From positions 1,984,001-2,048,000 of the forward strand of contig NZ_CP136562.1 of NCBI RefSeq assembly GCF_018215265.2: 64,000 bases of DNA. The letters run 5' to 3'. The position numbers and the translations under genes are program-made. Shown here piece after piece: positions 45,576 through 55,246 of this stretch (position 1 is the first letter of the stretch; each line of letters opens with the position of its first letter). The stretch comes from Paenarthrobacter sp. GOM3. Lineage in GTDB: Bacteria > Actinomycetota > Actinomycetes > Actinomycetales > Micrococcaceae. Below the pieces are notes generated by a model. That model worked only from the letters and a program-made list of their open reading frames with translations. It did no database searches and was not told the DNA's origin.

Positions 45576-45653
45576 GCCGCGAAGTCGTTTCGCCGTTCCC
45601 GAAGGGGACTGCGTTGTCGTGCGGCCTTCCCAGTGGCGAAGATGCGCAGGCTT

Positions 45654-46226
45654 CTATCCGCGGCTCAGTCTCAAGACGATGTTGGTGGTGATTTCGGCAA
45701 TGGCTTCATCTCTCGAGATATCCTGACGGGCTGAGGCTTGGGCTAGAGCTTCGGCTGCGCCAATAAGGGCAGTCATTGATGCATTCGTAGGCTGCTCCTC
45801 AGCCGCATAGGGCGACAGGGCTGCTTGGCAGAGCTTGGCGTAAAGGGCCTCGGAATTGAGCTTCAGCCGCTCCAGCTCCAGCGATCCCTCGATTGCCCCC
45901 AAAATGCTCACAAGTTCGCGTCCATGCGCCATGACGCAGTCCACATGGGAGCGGGCTATGGCTTCAGCCTGCCCCGCCAGACTGCGCGGGGCGGCTTCCA
46001 GGGCCTGCTCCAACTTCATCGTTTGCTGATCGTCGAATTCTTCATAAAGAGCCGCAAGAAGGGCTGGTCGCGACGGGAAGTGGTCGTAGACAACCGGCTT
46101 GGCTACCTGGCCGCGTTCGGCCAGTCGGCCCAATGTCAGAAGATCTGCGCCGCCTTCGCGAACGATCGACCACGCAACAGCCAACAGCTGTTCCCGGCGT
46201 TGTTGCCTTCGCATTTTTGCCTGCAA
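45654..46226 (-). CDS. TetR-family regulator of the neighbouring quinone reductase
   Basis: About 190 residues. The N-terminal helix-turn-helix reads LLTLGRLAERGQVAKPVVYDHFPSRPALLAAL. The start is uncertain: TTG at 46226 follows AAGGAGGGACT, ATG at 46214 is farther away, and GTG at 46247 lies upstream of the ribosome site. It is divergent from the flavodoxin-fold reductase with a perfect inverted repeat between them, the usual arrangement for a locally acting repressor. Confidence 0.85.
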   Translation of the reverse strand: MQAKMRRQQRREQLLAVAWSIVREGGADLLTLGRLAERGQVAKPVVYDHFPSRPALLAALYEEFDDQQTMKLEQALEAAPRSLAGQAEAIARSHVDCVMAHGRELVSILGAIEGSLELERLKLNSEALYAKLCQAALSPYAAEEQPTNASMTALIGAAEALAQASARQDISRDEAIAEITTNIVLRLSRG

Positions 46227-46266
46227 AGTCCCTCCTTGAAGTCGCACTTATCATACGCTACGAATG

Positions 46267-46299
46267 GTAACCTACCATCTGTAACCTACTGATGGTAGG
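46267..46299. promoter_or_regulatory. TetR operator candidate
   Basis: CCTACCATC (46271-46279) and GATGGTAGG (46291-46299) are exact reverse complements. GTAACCTAC also occurs as a direct repeat at 46267-46275 and 46281-46289, so up to three half-sites lie in the divergent promoter region. Confidence 0.65.
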
Positions 46300-46326
46300 C
46301 AAGGTGATCGACGTGAGGAGAGAGTT

Positions 46327-46935
46327 TTGGCAGATGTTTTGATAGTGGTTGCACATCCGGATGAGGGCTCACTGACGCACCGTTTTGCCAGTCAATTACA
46401 GGGTGCACTCGCCGCACAAGGGGCGCGCAGCAGCATCGTCGACCTGTCGGCGGAAGGCTTCGAGCCTCGTTTCAGCCCTTCCGATCACGCCGCTTTTCTG
46501 GGCCGCGGGGATGTACCCGAGGATGTGACTCTTGAGCAGAAGCGCCTGGATGATGCCCAGCACCTGTTTCTGGTCTTTCCTGTTTATTGGTGGTCAATGC
46601 CCGCCCTTCTGAAGGGCTGGATCGATCGGGTCTTCATTGGCGGCTGGGCCTTTGATCAGCCTCCCGGCGGGACGCTGGAGCCCAGGCTGCAGAATCTGAC
46701 CATCCACTTGGTTCCAATCGCCGGAGCTACCTCGGGCGTGTACCGCCGGCATGGGTACGGCGCATCCCTCAGCACGCAGATCGAGCACGGGATCGTGGAC
46801 TATTGCGGGGCCAGGCGAGGTTCCACGGCTTACATTTATGATACCGATACGAAGTCCCGCGAGGCCCTGGATGCGGAGATGAAACAGTTGGCCGGCGAGC
46901 TCACGGCCCGGGTGGTGACATCAAGAGCGCAATGA
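46327..46935 (+). CDS. NAD(P)H:quinone reductase, flavodoxin fold (MdaB/NQO1-like)
   Basis: 202 residues. The FMN/FAD-binding start DVLIVVAHPDEGSLTHRFA, the central LFLVFPVYWWSMPALLKGWIDRVF and the GAT-SGVYRRHGYG loop are typical of the NQO1/MdaB/KefF group, which reduce quinones by two electrons and protect from redox stress. TTG at 46327 is the start, with GAGGAGAG about 6 bases before it. It is divergent from its likely TetR regulator. Confidence 0.88.
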   Translation: MADVLIVVAHPDEGSLTHRFASQLQGALAAQGARSSIVDLSAEGFEPRFSPSDHAAFLGRGDVPEDVTLEQKRLDDAQHLFLVFPVYWWSMPALLKGWIDRVFIGGWAFDQPPGGTLEPRLQNLTIHLVPIAGATSGVYRRHGYGASLSTQIEHGIVDYCGARRGSTAYIYDTDTKSREALDAEMKQLAGELTARVVTSRAQ

Positions 46936-47381
46936 CTAACGCGCCGACTGAATGAATCCCTGTGCTCGCCGAAAGGGACGCGCTCCGCAGAGGCCACGCT
47001 GAAGCGGTTTGCGACACGCGCCAGCTTCTGTTCATCCCACCACGCCCTTCAGAAGCAAAGCATGAGAAGGCCCTGCGACCAGGTGGCGCAGAGAAGGCGT
47101 GACCATTCCAGGCCACCAGCACATTCGCCGTCGGCAAGATGGATGACCTGCTGAAACCTCGGAACGTACAGCGGCGAGAGCTCTCGTAGCTACTTCTACT
47201 CCCGTTAGTTGAACTGCCGAAAACAGATCTTATGTCAACCCATATCGGTTGATTGAGTTCCACCTGTTCTATCCATCGTGACGATGCATCAGCAGTTTGA
47301 CACGCGTGCTGCCCGGCTGAAAGAGTTTGGATTCCGCTGCTGCAGCCGTCGGCCTTACCTGCAGGCCGGAGGCCCTCGTAA
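46936..47381. other. Stretch of 446 bp without a convincing gene
   Basis: An antisense frame (46901-47461, minus) covers it, but it has no domain, no ribosome site and overlaps the reductase end. Nothing else stands out. Confidence 0.4.
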
Positions 47382-47627
47382 ATGACCGATTCCCACATCC
47401 CAGGCTTTCTTGATCGCTGCGTCAACATCGACGAGACGAACGCCAGCGGCCTGAACATCACAGCGCTCTACGGCCGGTACGTCAGCTGGGCGCTGACCGA
47501 AAAGCACACACCAATGCCCATCAGCGACTTTTCAACCGCCCTGAGGCACCACGGTCTGCGGCATGACGACGACCCGGGACGTGTCCAGTTCTATCCGGGC
47601 GCACAAATGGCGGGCACCGCCACATAA
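47382..47627 (+). CDS. Small protein with primase-C-terminal-like helix domain
   Basis: 81 residues. A GGAGG lies 9-10 bases before the ATG. The pattern FLDRCVNID, then ALYGRYVSWALTEKH, then ISDFSTALRHHGL resembles the small helical domain at the C-terminus of phage/plasmid D5-type primase-helicases ('LY-x-Y-x-x-W...F-x-x-x-L-x-x-x-G'). No primase lies nearby, so it may be a mobile-element leftover or a free-standing DNA-binding protein. Confidence 0.5.
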   Translation: MTDSHIPGFLDRCVNIDETNASGLNITALYGRYVSWALTEKHTPMPISDFSTALRHHGLRHDDDPGRVQFYPGAQMAGTAT

Positions 47628-48288
47628 GTCGACGCCGCGGGCGATCGCCCGCGAGAGAGCTGCGTGCCCCTAGATCGACTGCAGCAAGAATGTTTGAACG
47701 CAACGTCAAATCCGAACGAAGCGTCCAAAGTCATGCGCCGTTCATGGCTATTCGGGCACGCGTTCCATCCAGACAGCAGCCTGTAAGCCGCGACGGCGTT
47801 TGGTTCGTGGACCCACTCATTGCCGGAGCCTTGGCTGTGGGCATGAGTGAAAATCCCGGCGATACTCCCTCCGTGCCCGACGAAAACTCACGCGAACGCA
47901 ATATTCCCGCGGATGCTTTCTCCCCGGTTTTTGACCCGGACGTGGTTCCCGGCGAGGCACCGGCGGACAAAGGCGAACATCAGGAACCCTGAGATTGTGG
48001 CCGGCGCCCTCACGCGGCCAGCCGACGTGTTGCTCGCATCAGTATCCGAAGCCCTCGACCTCCGCCCCAGCACACCGGGAAGATTATGCCCCTCCCCTGC
48101 AATCTCACTGCCGCATCCGATAGCCGACGTCATCTTAACCTACATGGGTTGTTTCGTATTTCTCTCCTGACGGACATTGATGTGCCGGGCACGGTACCCT
48201 TCTAAGACGGTCACCAGTGATGAGGACAGATAACGGCTGTCGCTTCGTTCGACTGACGTGACTCATGGTTTCTATTGGGGGAATAAGA
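47628..48288. other. Stretch of 660 bp, at most one tiny gene
   Basis: Only the weak candidate at 47843-47992 is noted. The end holds the promoter and ribosome site (GGGGGA) of the surface protein. Confidence 0.4.
47843..47992 (+). CDS. Possible 49-aa acidic hydrophilic protein
   Basis: A frame starting MSENPGDTPSVPDENSRE and ending in PADKGEHQEP has the acidic, proline-rich look of small actinobacterial hypothetical proteins. There is no clear ribosome site, so this is a weak call. Confidence 0.25.
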   Translation: MSENPGDTPSVPDENSRERNIPADAFSPVFDPDVVPGEAPADKGEHQEP

Positions 48289-49908
48289 ATGGGTCATCGC
48301 AGATTCCTGTCCGCGATTGCGGGCTTTTTTACTATGTTGGCGCTTTTAGCGCCTGTAAATCCAGCATCGGCGGAGGAGTCTGTGCCACCGAGTGGACCAA
48401 ATTCTACTGTGGCGGTGAGCGGTTGTGGGCAACCGCCGAGTCCACCGCTGTGGCAGCTACCCGTTCAAGAAGGTGACACGGGCACTGTCACGCTAAATAA
48501 AGACGGATCCCGACTCTATATCCCCCGTTCTGTTCTGGGAGAAGACAACGCCCAAGCGATTGTCTCAGTTTTCGATACAAAGACGCACTCGGAAGTGGCA
48601 GCCATGCCCGTGCCGGGCTACAACGCGTACCCGGGAAAAATCCAGCTCAACCCATCGCAGAGCAAGGGCTACTTCCCCACAAACGACCGAACGGTCCAGG
48701 TATTCGACACAGCCACAAACACCATGGCCACGTCCATCCCTGTTTTCGCAGCTTCGCGGCTGGCTTTCAGCCCGGACGGCACCCGGCTGTACGCCATGGA
48801 CTATAACCAAAAGATCCACGTTATAGATGCCATCACAGACACGGTCATCGACACCTGGGAATACGACATAAGGTTGCCGTCCTTCAGCGACATCGTGGTA
48901 GAACCCACAGGAACCTACGCCTACATCGCGAGCGGCGAAACTCACGTTGTCGATTTGAAAACCGGGGCCATTGTCGACAGCATCCCTGTCCGGGGTTCGG
49001 ATCTAACTTTCTCCAGTGACGGCAGAACTCTGTACGTGATGGACACCTTCAACCGACGCACCGCGGTAGTGGATGTGCCCTCCAAATCCGTCAAAGCCAC
49101 CATCCCAGTCTCAGGGTACGACTTCATTCTGAGTTCATCGGAAAAGCGCGCCTATATTCCGATGTGGGAGTTTTCAAGCATCGCTGTCGTGGACCTGAAC
49201 ACCAACGCACTGATCTGCTCACACTGGATGGACCGCCCGGATACCATCCGGGCGACAGATGCCGTGTTAAGTCCCGACAATCGCACCATCTACGTAACAC
49301 AAAGCCGACCTTACTTCGTTGCCCAAGTCGCAATCCCCGAAGAAAAACCTTCTCCCAGGTTCACTGATACACCGTCGGATGCATCTTTCCACCGTGAAAT
49401 CACTTGGCTCGCGACTGCCGGTATCACCACGGGCTTCGACGATCACACCTTCAGGCCGTTGGAACCTGTCCGCCGCGATGCCATGGCAGCATTCATTTAT
49501 CGGTTCCACGGCTCCCCTGAATTCACTCCTCCACCCGTTTCTCCGTTCACGGATGTGAGCATCTCGGACAAGTTCTACAAGGAGATCACCTGGCTGGCCG
49601 CAAACAAGATCTCCCAAGGCTGGCCTGACCAAACCTACCGTCCGCTAGAACCAGTGAACCGGGACGCTATGGCCGCTTTCCTGTACCGCACGGTAGATCA
49701 CGCACGTTTCATAGCGCCCGCGGAGAGTCCGTTTAAGGATGTACAGACGGATGACCCGTTTTACAGAGAGATCTCCTTTGTCTCGGCCCTGGGCGTCTCC
49801 ACCGGTTGGGCGGACGGAACATTCCGCCCCCTGCAACCAGTTAATCGTGACGCCATGGCGGCTTTCCTTTTCCGGCTCAACCCCTTTGCAGCTTTTGTGA
49901 AGAGGTGA
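48289..49908 (+). CDS. Secreted beta-propeller protein with three SLH domains
   Basis: 539 residues. The start at 48289 follows GGGGGA; an upstream ATG at 48265 lacks a site. A signal peptide ends near PVNPASAEE. Residues about 60-350 are YVTN/NHL-like propeller blades (repeats such as TVQVFDTATNTMATSIPV, then KIHVIDAITDTVIDTWE). The last about 180 residues are three S-layer homology modules, each with FTDV-like starts, REITWLA and FRPLEPVRRDAMAAFIYR. It is probably held at the cell surface through SLH-cell-wall contacts. Function beyond adhesion or scaffolding is unknown. Confidence 0.9.
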   Translation: MGHRRFLSAIAGFFTMLALLAPVNPASAEESVPPSGPNSTVAVSGCGQPPSPPLWQLPVQEGDTGTVTLNKDGSRLYIPRSVLGEDNAQAIVSVFDTKTHSEVAAMPVPGYNAYPGKIQLNPSQSKGYFPTNDRTVQVFDTATNTMATSIPVFAASRLAFSPDGTRLYAMDYNQKIHVIDAITDTVIDTWEYDIRLPSFSDIVVEPTGTYAYIASGETHVVDLKTGAIVDSIPVRGSDLTFSSDGRTLYVMDTFNRRTAVVDVPSKSVKATIPVSGYDFILSSSEKRAYIPMWEFSSIAVVDLNTNALICSHWMDRPDTIRATDAVLSPDNRTIYVTQSRPYFVAQVAIPEEKPSPRFTDTPSDASFHREITWLATAGITTGFDDHTFRPLEPVRRDAMAAFIYRFHGSPEFTPPPVSPFTDVSISDKFYKEITWLAANKISQGWPDQTYRPLEPVNRDAMAAFLYRTVDHARFIAPAESPFKDVQTDDPFYREISFVSALGVSTGWADGTFRPLQPVNRDAMAAFLFRLNPFAAFVKR

Positions 49909-49969
49909 CTTGGCTGCCCGGGCTACAAAGGCCCGCGACTTGGCGTCGTTCGTCGGGCGTCGCCCGCAG

Positions 49970-50266
49970 CTACCATTCTCTGGACGTTTTCAATGGAGTT
50001 GAGCCGGGGGCCGCAGCATACGGCTTGAATCGGTGGTCCCGGTAAGACCGCTGGGGAACCAACTTCCTGCCCGCCTGGGCTTTAGTGACCAAGAGCTCTA
50101 TCTCCTTGACATCTTCGGCCCGCATCCCCAGTTCAAGGCACCGATCAGCGATGTGTTCAGGTGAAACACCTGCCCACCTGTGGCGCATGTTCATCAGATC
50201 CGCCTTGAGCATGGCCACTTCGTTCCATTTCAGGTGGTTTCGGTAACCGGCTGCCATTTCCGCCAA
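49970..50266 (-). CDS. Hypothetical protein, possibly truncated
   Basis: 98 residues starting from TTG at 50266; an ATG follows at 50257 and an in-frame TGA lies upstream. The sequence looks protein-like (NHLKWNEVAMLKADLMNMRHRW, then LELGMRAEDVKEIELLV) and may be a helical DNA- or RNA-associated domain, but I do not recognise it. It has no clear ribosome site, and it lies beside the decayed ATPase, so it may be a remnant. Confidence 0.4.
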   Translation of the reverse strand: MAEMAAGYRNHLKWNEVAMLKADLMNMRHRWAGVSPEHIADRCLELGMRAEDVKEIELLVTKAQAGRKLVPQRSYRDHRFKPYAAAPGSTPLKTSREW

Positions 50267-50354
50267 ATACTCAAGGATTCCGTCAATCCCGTTCGGTAGT
50301 ACTACCGGCCCCGGTCACTGGTACCAGGGCCAGTAGTCGCAGGTCCCGTTGAGG

Positions 50355-51260
50355 TCAACGAACCTCGGAAGGGTTGAGTTTCACCCGGCGCAGCAGCTGC
50401 GCGTTCAGGGCAACCACGATGGTGGACACCGACATCAGAACCGCCCCGGCTGCTGGGGACAGAACAACCCCGGCGAACGCGAGGACACCGGCAGCCAGTG
50501 GTACGGCGATGATGTTGTACCCGGTGGCCCAGACGAGGTTCTGCCACATCTTGGTGTAACTGGCCCTCGACAGGTCGACCATGGACAGCACAGCGCGGGG
50601 GTCGTTGCCGGCAAGGATCACCCCGGCTGATTCCATGGCCACGTCCGTTCCGGCTCCGATCGCGATTCCGACTTCGGCCCTGGCCAGGGCCGGGGAGTCA
50701 TTCACCCCGTCACCGACCATCGCCACTTTCAGGCCGCGGGCCTGCAGTTCGGCAACTTTCTTGTCCTTATCGGCCGGGAGGACTTCGGCGAAGACCTCAT
50801 CAATGTGCAGTTCGGCCCAGACGGCAGTCGTTACCTGTTTCGCATCTCCGGTGATCATGCCGACTTTCACGCGCCGGGCCTGCAAGGCCTGCACCGCTTG
50901 GCGGGACTCTGGACCGATGGCATCTTCGAGGCTGACCGCGCCAAGGATCCGGCCTTCGTATGTGCAGGACTGCGGCGCCCCAGCCCATCCACTCCCGGGT
51001 GGAGGCGGCCAGGGTGTCCGATTCGGTCAGGCCGAGTTCATTGAGCAGGGCCGGCCCGCCGACTTGGACGGTGCGGTTTTGGATTCACCGATGATCATGG
51101 ACACATCGAACTCGGCCTGCCCGTCCACGATGGTCCCGTCGGCGGGCATCCTGGCACCGGAACGGACCAGTACCACGTCTCCGGCTTCCAGGTCGGTAAC
51201 CGGGACGGTCTCGACCCCGGTGTCGGTGACGCGTTCGGCCTCATCGGGCAACAGCGTCCG
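50355..51260 (-). pseudogene. Decayed heavy-metal P1B-type ATPase (CopB-like)
   Basis: Reading from right to left: part of the actuator domain (LPDEAERVTDTGVETVPV, GARMPADGTIVDG, MIIGESKTAPSK), then a jump in a different frame to the nucleotide/P domain (LLNELGLTESDTLAASTREW), and finally an open 180-codon part (MITGDAKQV, VAMVGDGVNDSPALA, last two membrane segments, LLRRVKL). The DKTGT phosphorylation site, the CPx membrane segment and the N-terminal half are missing. A large internal deletion and at least one frameshift are needed to explain it, so it cannot pump metal. Confidence 0.8.
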
Positions 51261-51358
51261 GCTGTGACGATCAACGACACTTCACCGACAACGGACCGTT
51301 GGAACCTCGCAGTCATTGCGATTCGTGCTGCACCATAACCTCGGAATGCGGTGCTCGA

Positions 51359-51811
51359 TCACGTGGATTCGGTGCGCTTCAGTGCCGCCCAGGCCTGGAA
51401 ACCGCCGATGAGGTCTGTCGCCTGAGCCAACCCCAGCCTTTGCAGGGTGTGCGCGGCCAGGCTGGAACTGTAGCCCTCATTGCAGACGACCACGATCCGC
51501 CGGGCGGCATCCCCGGCGCCCGGGATGCGGTGCGGGCTGGTGGGATCGAGTCGCCACTCGAGAATGTTCCGGTCTATGACCACCGCTCCCCGGAGCTCAC
51601 CGTCGCGGTCCCGTTGATCGACCGGCCGTGTATCAACAACCAGGGCGCCCTCCGCGATCTCCCGCTCAAGATCCGCAGGGTGAACCCGTTCCAATCCAAG
51701 GCGGCTCTCAGCGAGTAACTGGTCAATCGTCAGAGGCCCGGGGACGTCGGTTGGGGCCAAATCCCCCGGGCCCGATGCATGTTCGTTGTCGGGAATATCC
51801 CGCTGCGTCAT
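51359..51811 (-). CDS. Rhodanese-like sulfurtransferase
   Basis: 150 residues, single rhodanese domain. Signature parts are ALVVDTRPVDQRDRDG, the active-site loop VVVCNEGYSSSLAA (Cys in CNEGYSSS) and the C-terminal LIGGFQAW. The start ATG at 51811 follows GGAGGAAG. It is divergent from the selenium-dependent formate dehydrogenase, so a role in sulfur or selenium delivery is conceivable, but many single-domain rhodaneses are general. Confidence 0.88.
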   Translation of the reverse strand: MTQRDIPDNEHASGPGDLAPTDVPGPLTIDQLLAESRLGLERVHPADLEREIAEGALVVDTRPVDQRDRDGELRGAVVIDRNILEWRLDPTSPHRIPGAGDAARRIVVVCNEGYSSSLAAHTLQRLGLAQATDLIGGFQAWAALKRTEST

Positions 51812-51937
51812 GGTCTTCCTCCAGTGGCTGCCGTCCGGTGCGCCTTCCACCATTAAACGAAACACTGCGGAAAAGGGTTAGTGGCGCCGGGGTGTTGGTC
51901 CTGTTGCTGCCGCAGTGGTTTGGGCTATGCTCCAGAA

Positions 51938-54900
51938 ATGGCGCCGAGAAGTTTTATTCAATGGCCGGTCGTCCGTCAACTGAGTACGGGCGACCTGTTT
52001 GGCCGTGGACCGGCGGTCAAGTCGGCCAAGACCGAAGCAATAACTGCGCGAACAACCACTGCTGACCGGGTGGTGCAAAGCATTTGCCCGTACTGCGCGG
52101 TAGGGTGTGGCCAGCGCGTCTACGTCAAGGACGAGAAAGTTGTCCAGATCGAGGGCGACCCGGATTCGCCCATCTCCCGCGGCCGTTTGTGCCCCAAAGG
52201 TTCCGCCAGTGAACAGCTGGTCAACTCGCCCGGTCGCCAGACCAAAGTACTTTACCGGGCACCGCGGTCCACTGAGTGGGAACGTCTGGACCTGGGTACC
52301 GCCGTCGAGATGATCGCGGACAGGTTTATCGAGACACGCCGCAGGACATGGCAGCAGAACGACAGTGAGGGCCGACTGCTGCGCCGCACCATGGGCATTG
52401 CCTCACTGGGCGGCGCAACCTTGGACAACGAAGAGAACTACCTCATCAAGAAGCTGTTCACGGCTGCAGGGGCGGTGCAGGTCGAGAACCAGGCCCGCAT
52501 ATGACACTCCGCCACGGTTCCCAGTTTGGGAGCCTCGTTTGGACGCGGCGGTGCTACGCAATCGCTGCAGGACATGGCCAACGCCGACTGCATTGTCATC
52601 CAGGGTTCCAACATGGCCGAATGCCATCCCGTGGGATATCAATGGGTAGCGGAGGCGAAGGCCCGGGGAGCCAAAGTCATCCACGTTGACCCACGGTTCA
52701 CGCGGACCTCGGCGGTGTCGGATAAGCACATTCCCATCCGGGCCGGCTCTGATGTTGTGCTCCTGGGTGCCCTGATCAACTACGTCATCTCCAACGACCT
52801 TTGGTTTAAGGAGTACGTGGGCGCATACACCAATGCGGCAACACTGGTGCATGACGATTACCGTGATGCCGAAGACCTGGGCGGCTTGTTCTCCGGCTTC
52901 GATGCCGAGAAGAGCGCCTACGAGACGTCGTCGTGGGGATATGCCGAACGGGGGGAAGGAGCCATTGACGAACCCGGTCCCGGTTCCGAACACGGCGCCG
53001 ATGCGACCGCCCGGGCCGCCGGCCACAGCTACGGCAGCGGTGGCCCGCCCTTGGAGCATGCAGAGGTTCAGCGCGATGACACCCTGCAGGATCCAAGGAC
53101 CGTCTTCCAGATTGTGAAGCGGCACTATGCCCGCTACACCGCTGAGATGGTGCAGGACATGTGCGGCATCAGCGTGGCGGACTTCGAGTATTTGGCGCGC
53201 GCCATCACGGAAAACTCCGGACGTGAACGGACCACATGTTTCGCGTACGCAGTTGGCTGGACCCAGCACTCCCTGGGTGCGCAATTCATCCGGGCCGCCG
53301 CTATTCTGCAGCTCCTGCTTGGAAATATGGGGCGTCCGGGTGGCGGTATCATGGCCCTTCGTGGCCATGCCAGCATCCAGGGCTCCACGGACATTCCCAC
53401 CTTGTTCAACCTGCTTCCCGGGTATCTGCCGATGCCCAGCGCGGGTCGCCACGACACCCTAGACGAATATCTGGCAACGATTGGGTCCAAACAACAAAAG
53501 GGCTACTGGGCGAACGCCGATGCGTACACCATCAGCCTGCTCAAAGCGTGGTGGGGCGAGGCAGCGAACGCGGATAATGGCTGGGCCTATGACTATCTTC
53601 CCCGGCTGACGGGAGCGCACGGCACCTACGAAACAGTCATGGGCATGCTGGACGACGAGGTGGAAGGCTACTTCCTTCTCGGACAAAATCCCGCAGTAGG
53701 GTCGGCCCACGGCCGCATGCAACGTCTGGCGATGGCGCACTTGAAGTGGATGGTGGTACGTGACCTGAACCTTATCGAGTCGGCGACCTGGTGGAAGGAC
53801 AGCCCGGAGATCGAATCGGGGGAGTTGCGCACCGAGGACATCGAAACGGAGGTGTTCTTCCTTCCGGCCGCAACGCATGTGGAGAAGGCGGGGTCGTTTA
53901 CGCAGACCCAGAGGCTGCTTCAGTGGCGGCACCAGGCTGTGGCGCCGCCAGGGGAATGTCAGAGCGAGCTGCAGTTCTTCTTTGAACTCGGCCAACGGAT
54001 CCGGGAAAAGCTCGCCGATTCCGACGACGAACGGGACCGGCCGCTGCTCGACCTGACGTGGGACTATCCCACGGACGAACACGGTGATCCGGACCCCGAA
54101 GCGGTGCTCGCGGAGATTAACGGCCGTCACCTTGATGGCCCCGACGCCGGCGCACCACTCTCCGCCTACACCGAACTTCAAGCCGACGGTTCCACGGCGG
54201 CAGGCTGCTGGATCTACACCGGTGTGTATGCCGACGGCGTCAACCATGCCGCCAACCGCAAACCGGGCCAGGAACAAGGCCCGGCAGCCTCGGAATGGGG
54301 CTGGGCATGGCCGGCCAACCGCAGGATCCTCTATAACCGGGCATCTGCGGACCCCGCTGGTAAACCATGGAGCGAGCGCAAAAAGTACATCTGGTGGGAT
54401 CAGGACCAAGGCAAGTGGACTGGAGACGATGTGCCCGACTTCCCGGTCGAGCGTGCGCCAGGGAGTCATCCGGACCCCTCCGTCGGCGGCCCTGAGGCAC
54501 TGAGCGGAGACGATCCCTTCATCATGCAGGCCGACGGCAAGGGCTGGTTGTTCGCCCCCAAGGGACTCCTGGACGGGCCCCTGCCTACCCACTACGAGGC
54601 CCAGGAATCACCGGTGGCCAACGCCCTCTACCCGCAGCAGCAAAGCCCCGCCCGGTTGGTGTTCCCCCGTGCGGACAACCCGAGTGCGCCGAGCGCCGGG
54701 ACCCTTGGCGCCGACATCTACCCTTATGTGTTCACCACCTACCGGCTCACTGAGCACCACACGGCAGGCGGAATGAGCCGGTGGCTTCCCTACCTGTCCG
54801 AGCTTCAACCGGAGATGTTCTGCGAGGTCTCGCCTGAACTTGCGGCTGAACGGGGCCTTGAACCTTACGGCTGGGCCACCATCATTTCGCCGCGCTCCGC

Positions 54901-55246
54901 CATCGAGGCGAAAGTGCTGGTCACAGCTCGGATGGTGCCCCTTCAGGTCGGTGGCCACACGGTGCATCAGATCGGGCTGCCCTACCACTGGGGCGTCGGA
55001 AACAACGCCATCGTCAGCGGTGACGCGGCCAACGACCTGCTGGGCGTAACCCTGGATCCGAATGTCCAGATCCAGGAATCGAAGGTTGCCTCCTGCGACA
55101 TTCGCCCCGGGCGCCGGCCCCGCGGCGAGGAACTCCTCGCCCTGGTTGCCGAATACCGGGAGCGGGCAGGAGTGACCACGGAGACTGGCAACGCCGCCGT
55201 GACCAACCCGTCGGCCGAAGGCGTCGACCCCGGATTGGAGGACTAG
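51938..55246 (+). CDS. fdhA: Selenocysteine-containing formate dehydrogenase catalytic subunit
   Basis: 1102 residues when the in-frame TGA at 52502-52504 is read as selenocysteine (residue 189). Both sides continue in the same frame, and the context ENQARI-U-HSATVPSLGASFGRG matches the Sec site of FdnG/FdhA-type enzymes, where Sec binds molybdenum or tungsten. The N-terminal [4Fe-4S] motif is CPYCAVGCGQR with a later CPKGSASEQ. Bis-MGD-binding stretches follow (IQGSNMAECHPVGYQW, LLLGNMGRPGGGI, and the C-terminal VHQIGLPYHWG). It oxidises formate to CO2. No twin-arginine signal is present at ATG 51938, so the subunit is probably cytoplasmic. The FeS and NrfD subunits follow directly. Standard gene calling would split it at the TGA. 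Confidence 0.93.
52502..52534 (+). promoter_or_regulatory. UGA selenocysteine codon with bacterial SECIS hairpin
   Basis: Eleven bases after the TGA, GGTTCCC (52516-52522) pairs with GGGAGCC (52528-52534) in a 7-bp stem with one G-U pair. The 5-base loop AGTTT contains the conserved GU read by SelB, placed about 18 bases after the codon, as in Escherichia coli fdhF and fdnG. Confidence 0.85.

Larger units (their letters stand above)
44241..45653. other. Gene-poor stretch (1.4 kb) with repeat copy B and palindromes
   Basis: No gene is convincing. It holds att-like repeat copy B, its terminator and three strong palindromes listed separately. A minus-strand frame at 44856-45260 (134 codons) has no recognisable domain and low-complexity ends, so it is not called. 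Confidence 0.5.

Noticed and set aside
46901..47461. A 186-codon minus-strand frame
   Set aside because: No domain, no ribosome site, and it overlaps the reductase and the small gene at 47382. GC-rich DNA produces such frames by chance.
52505..55246. A nonsense mutation splitting the formate dehydrogenase
   Set aside because: The stop is TGA at the exact Sec position, followed by a SECIS hairpin, with selA, selB, selD and tRNA-Sec next door.
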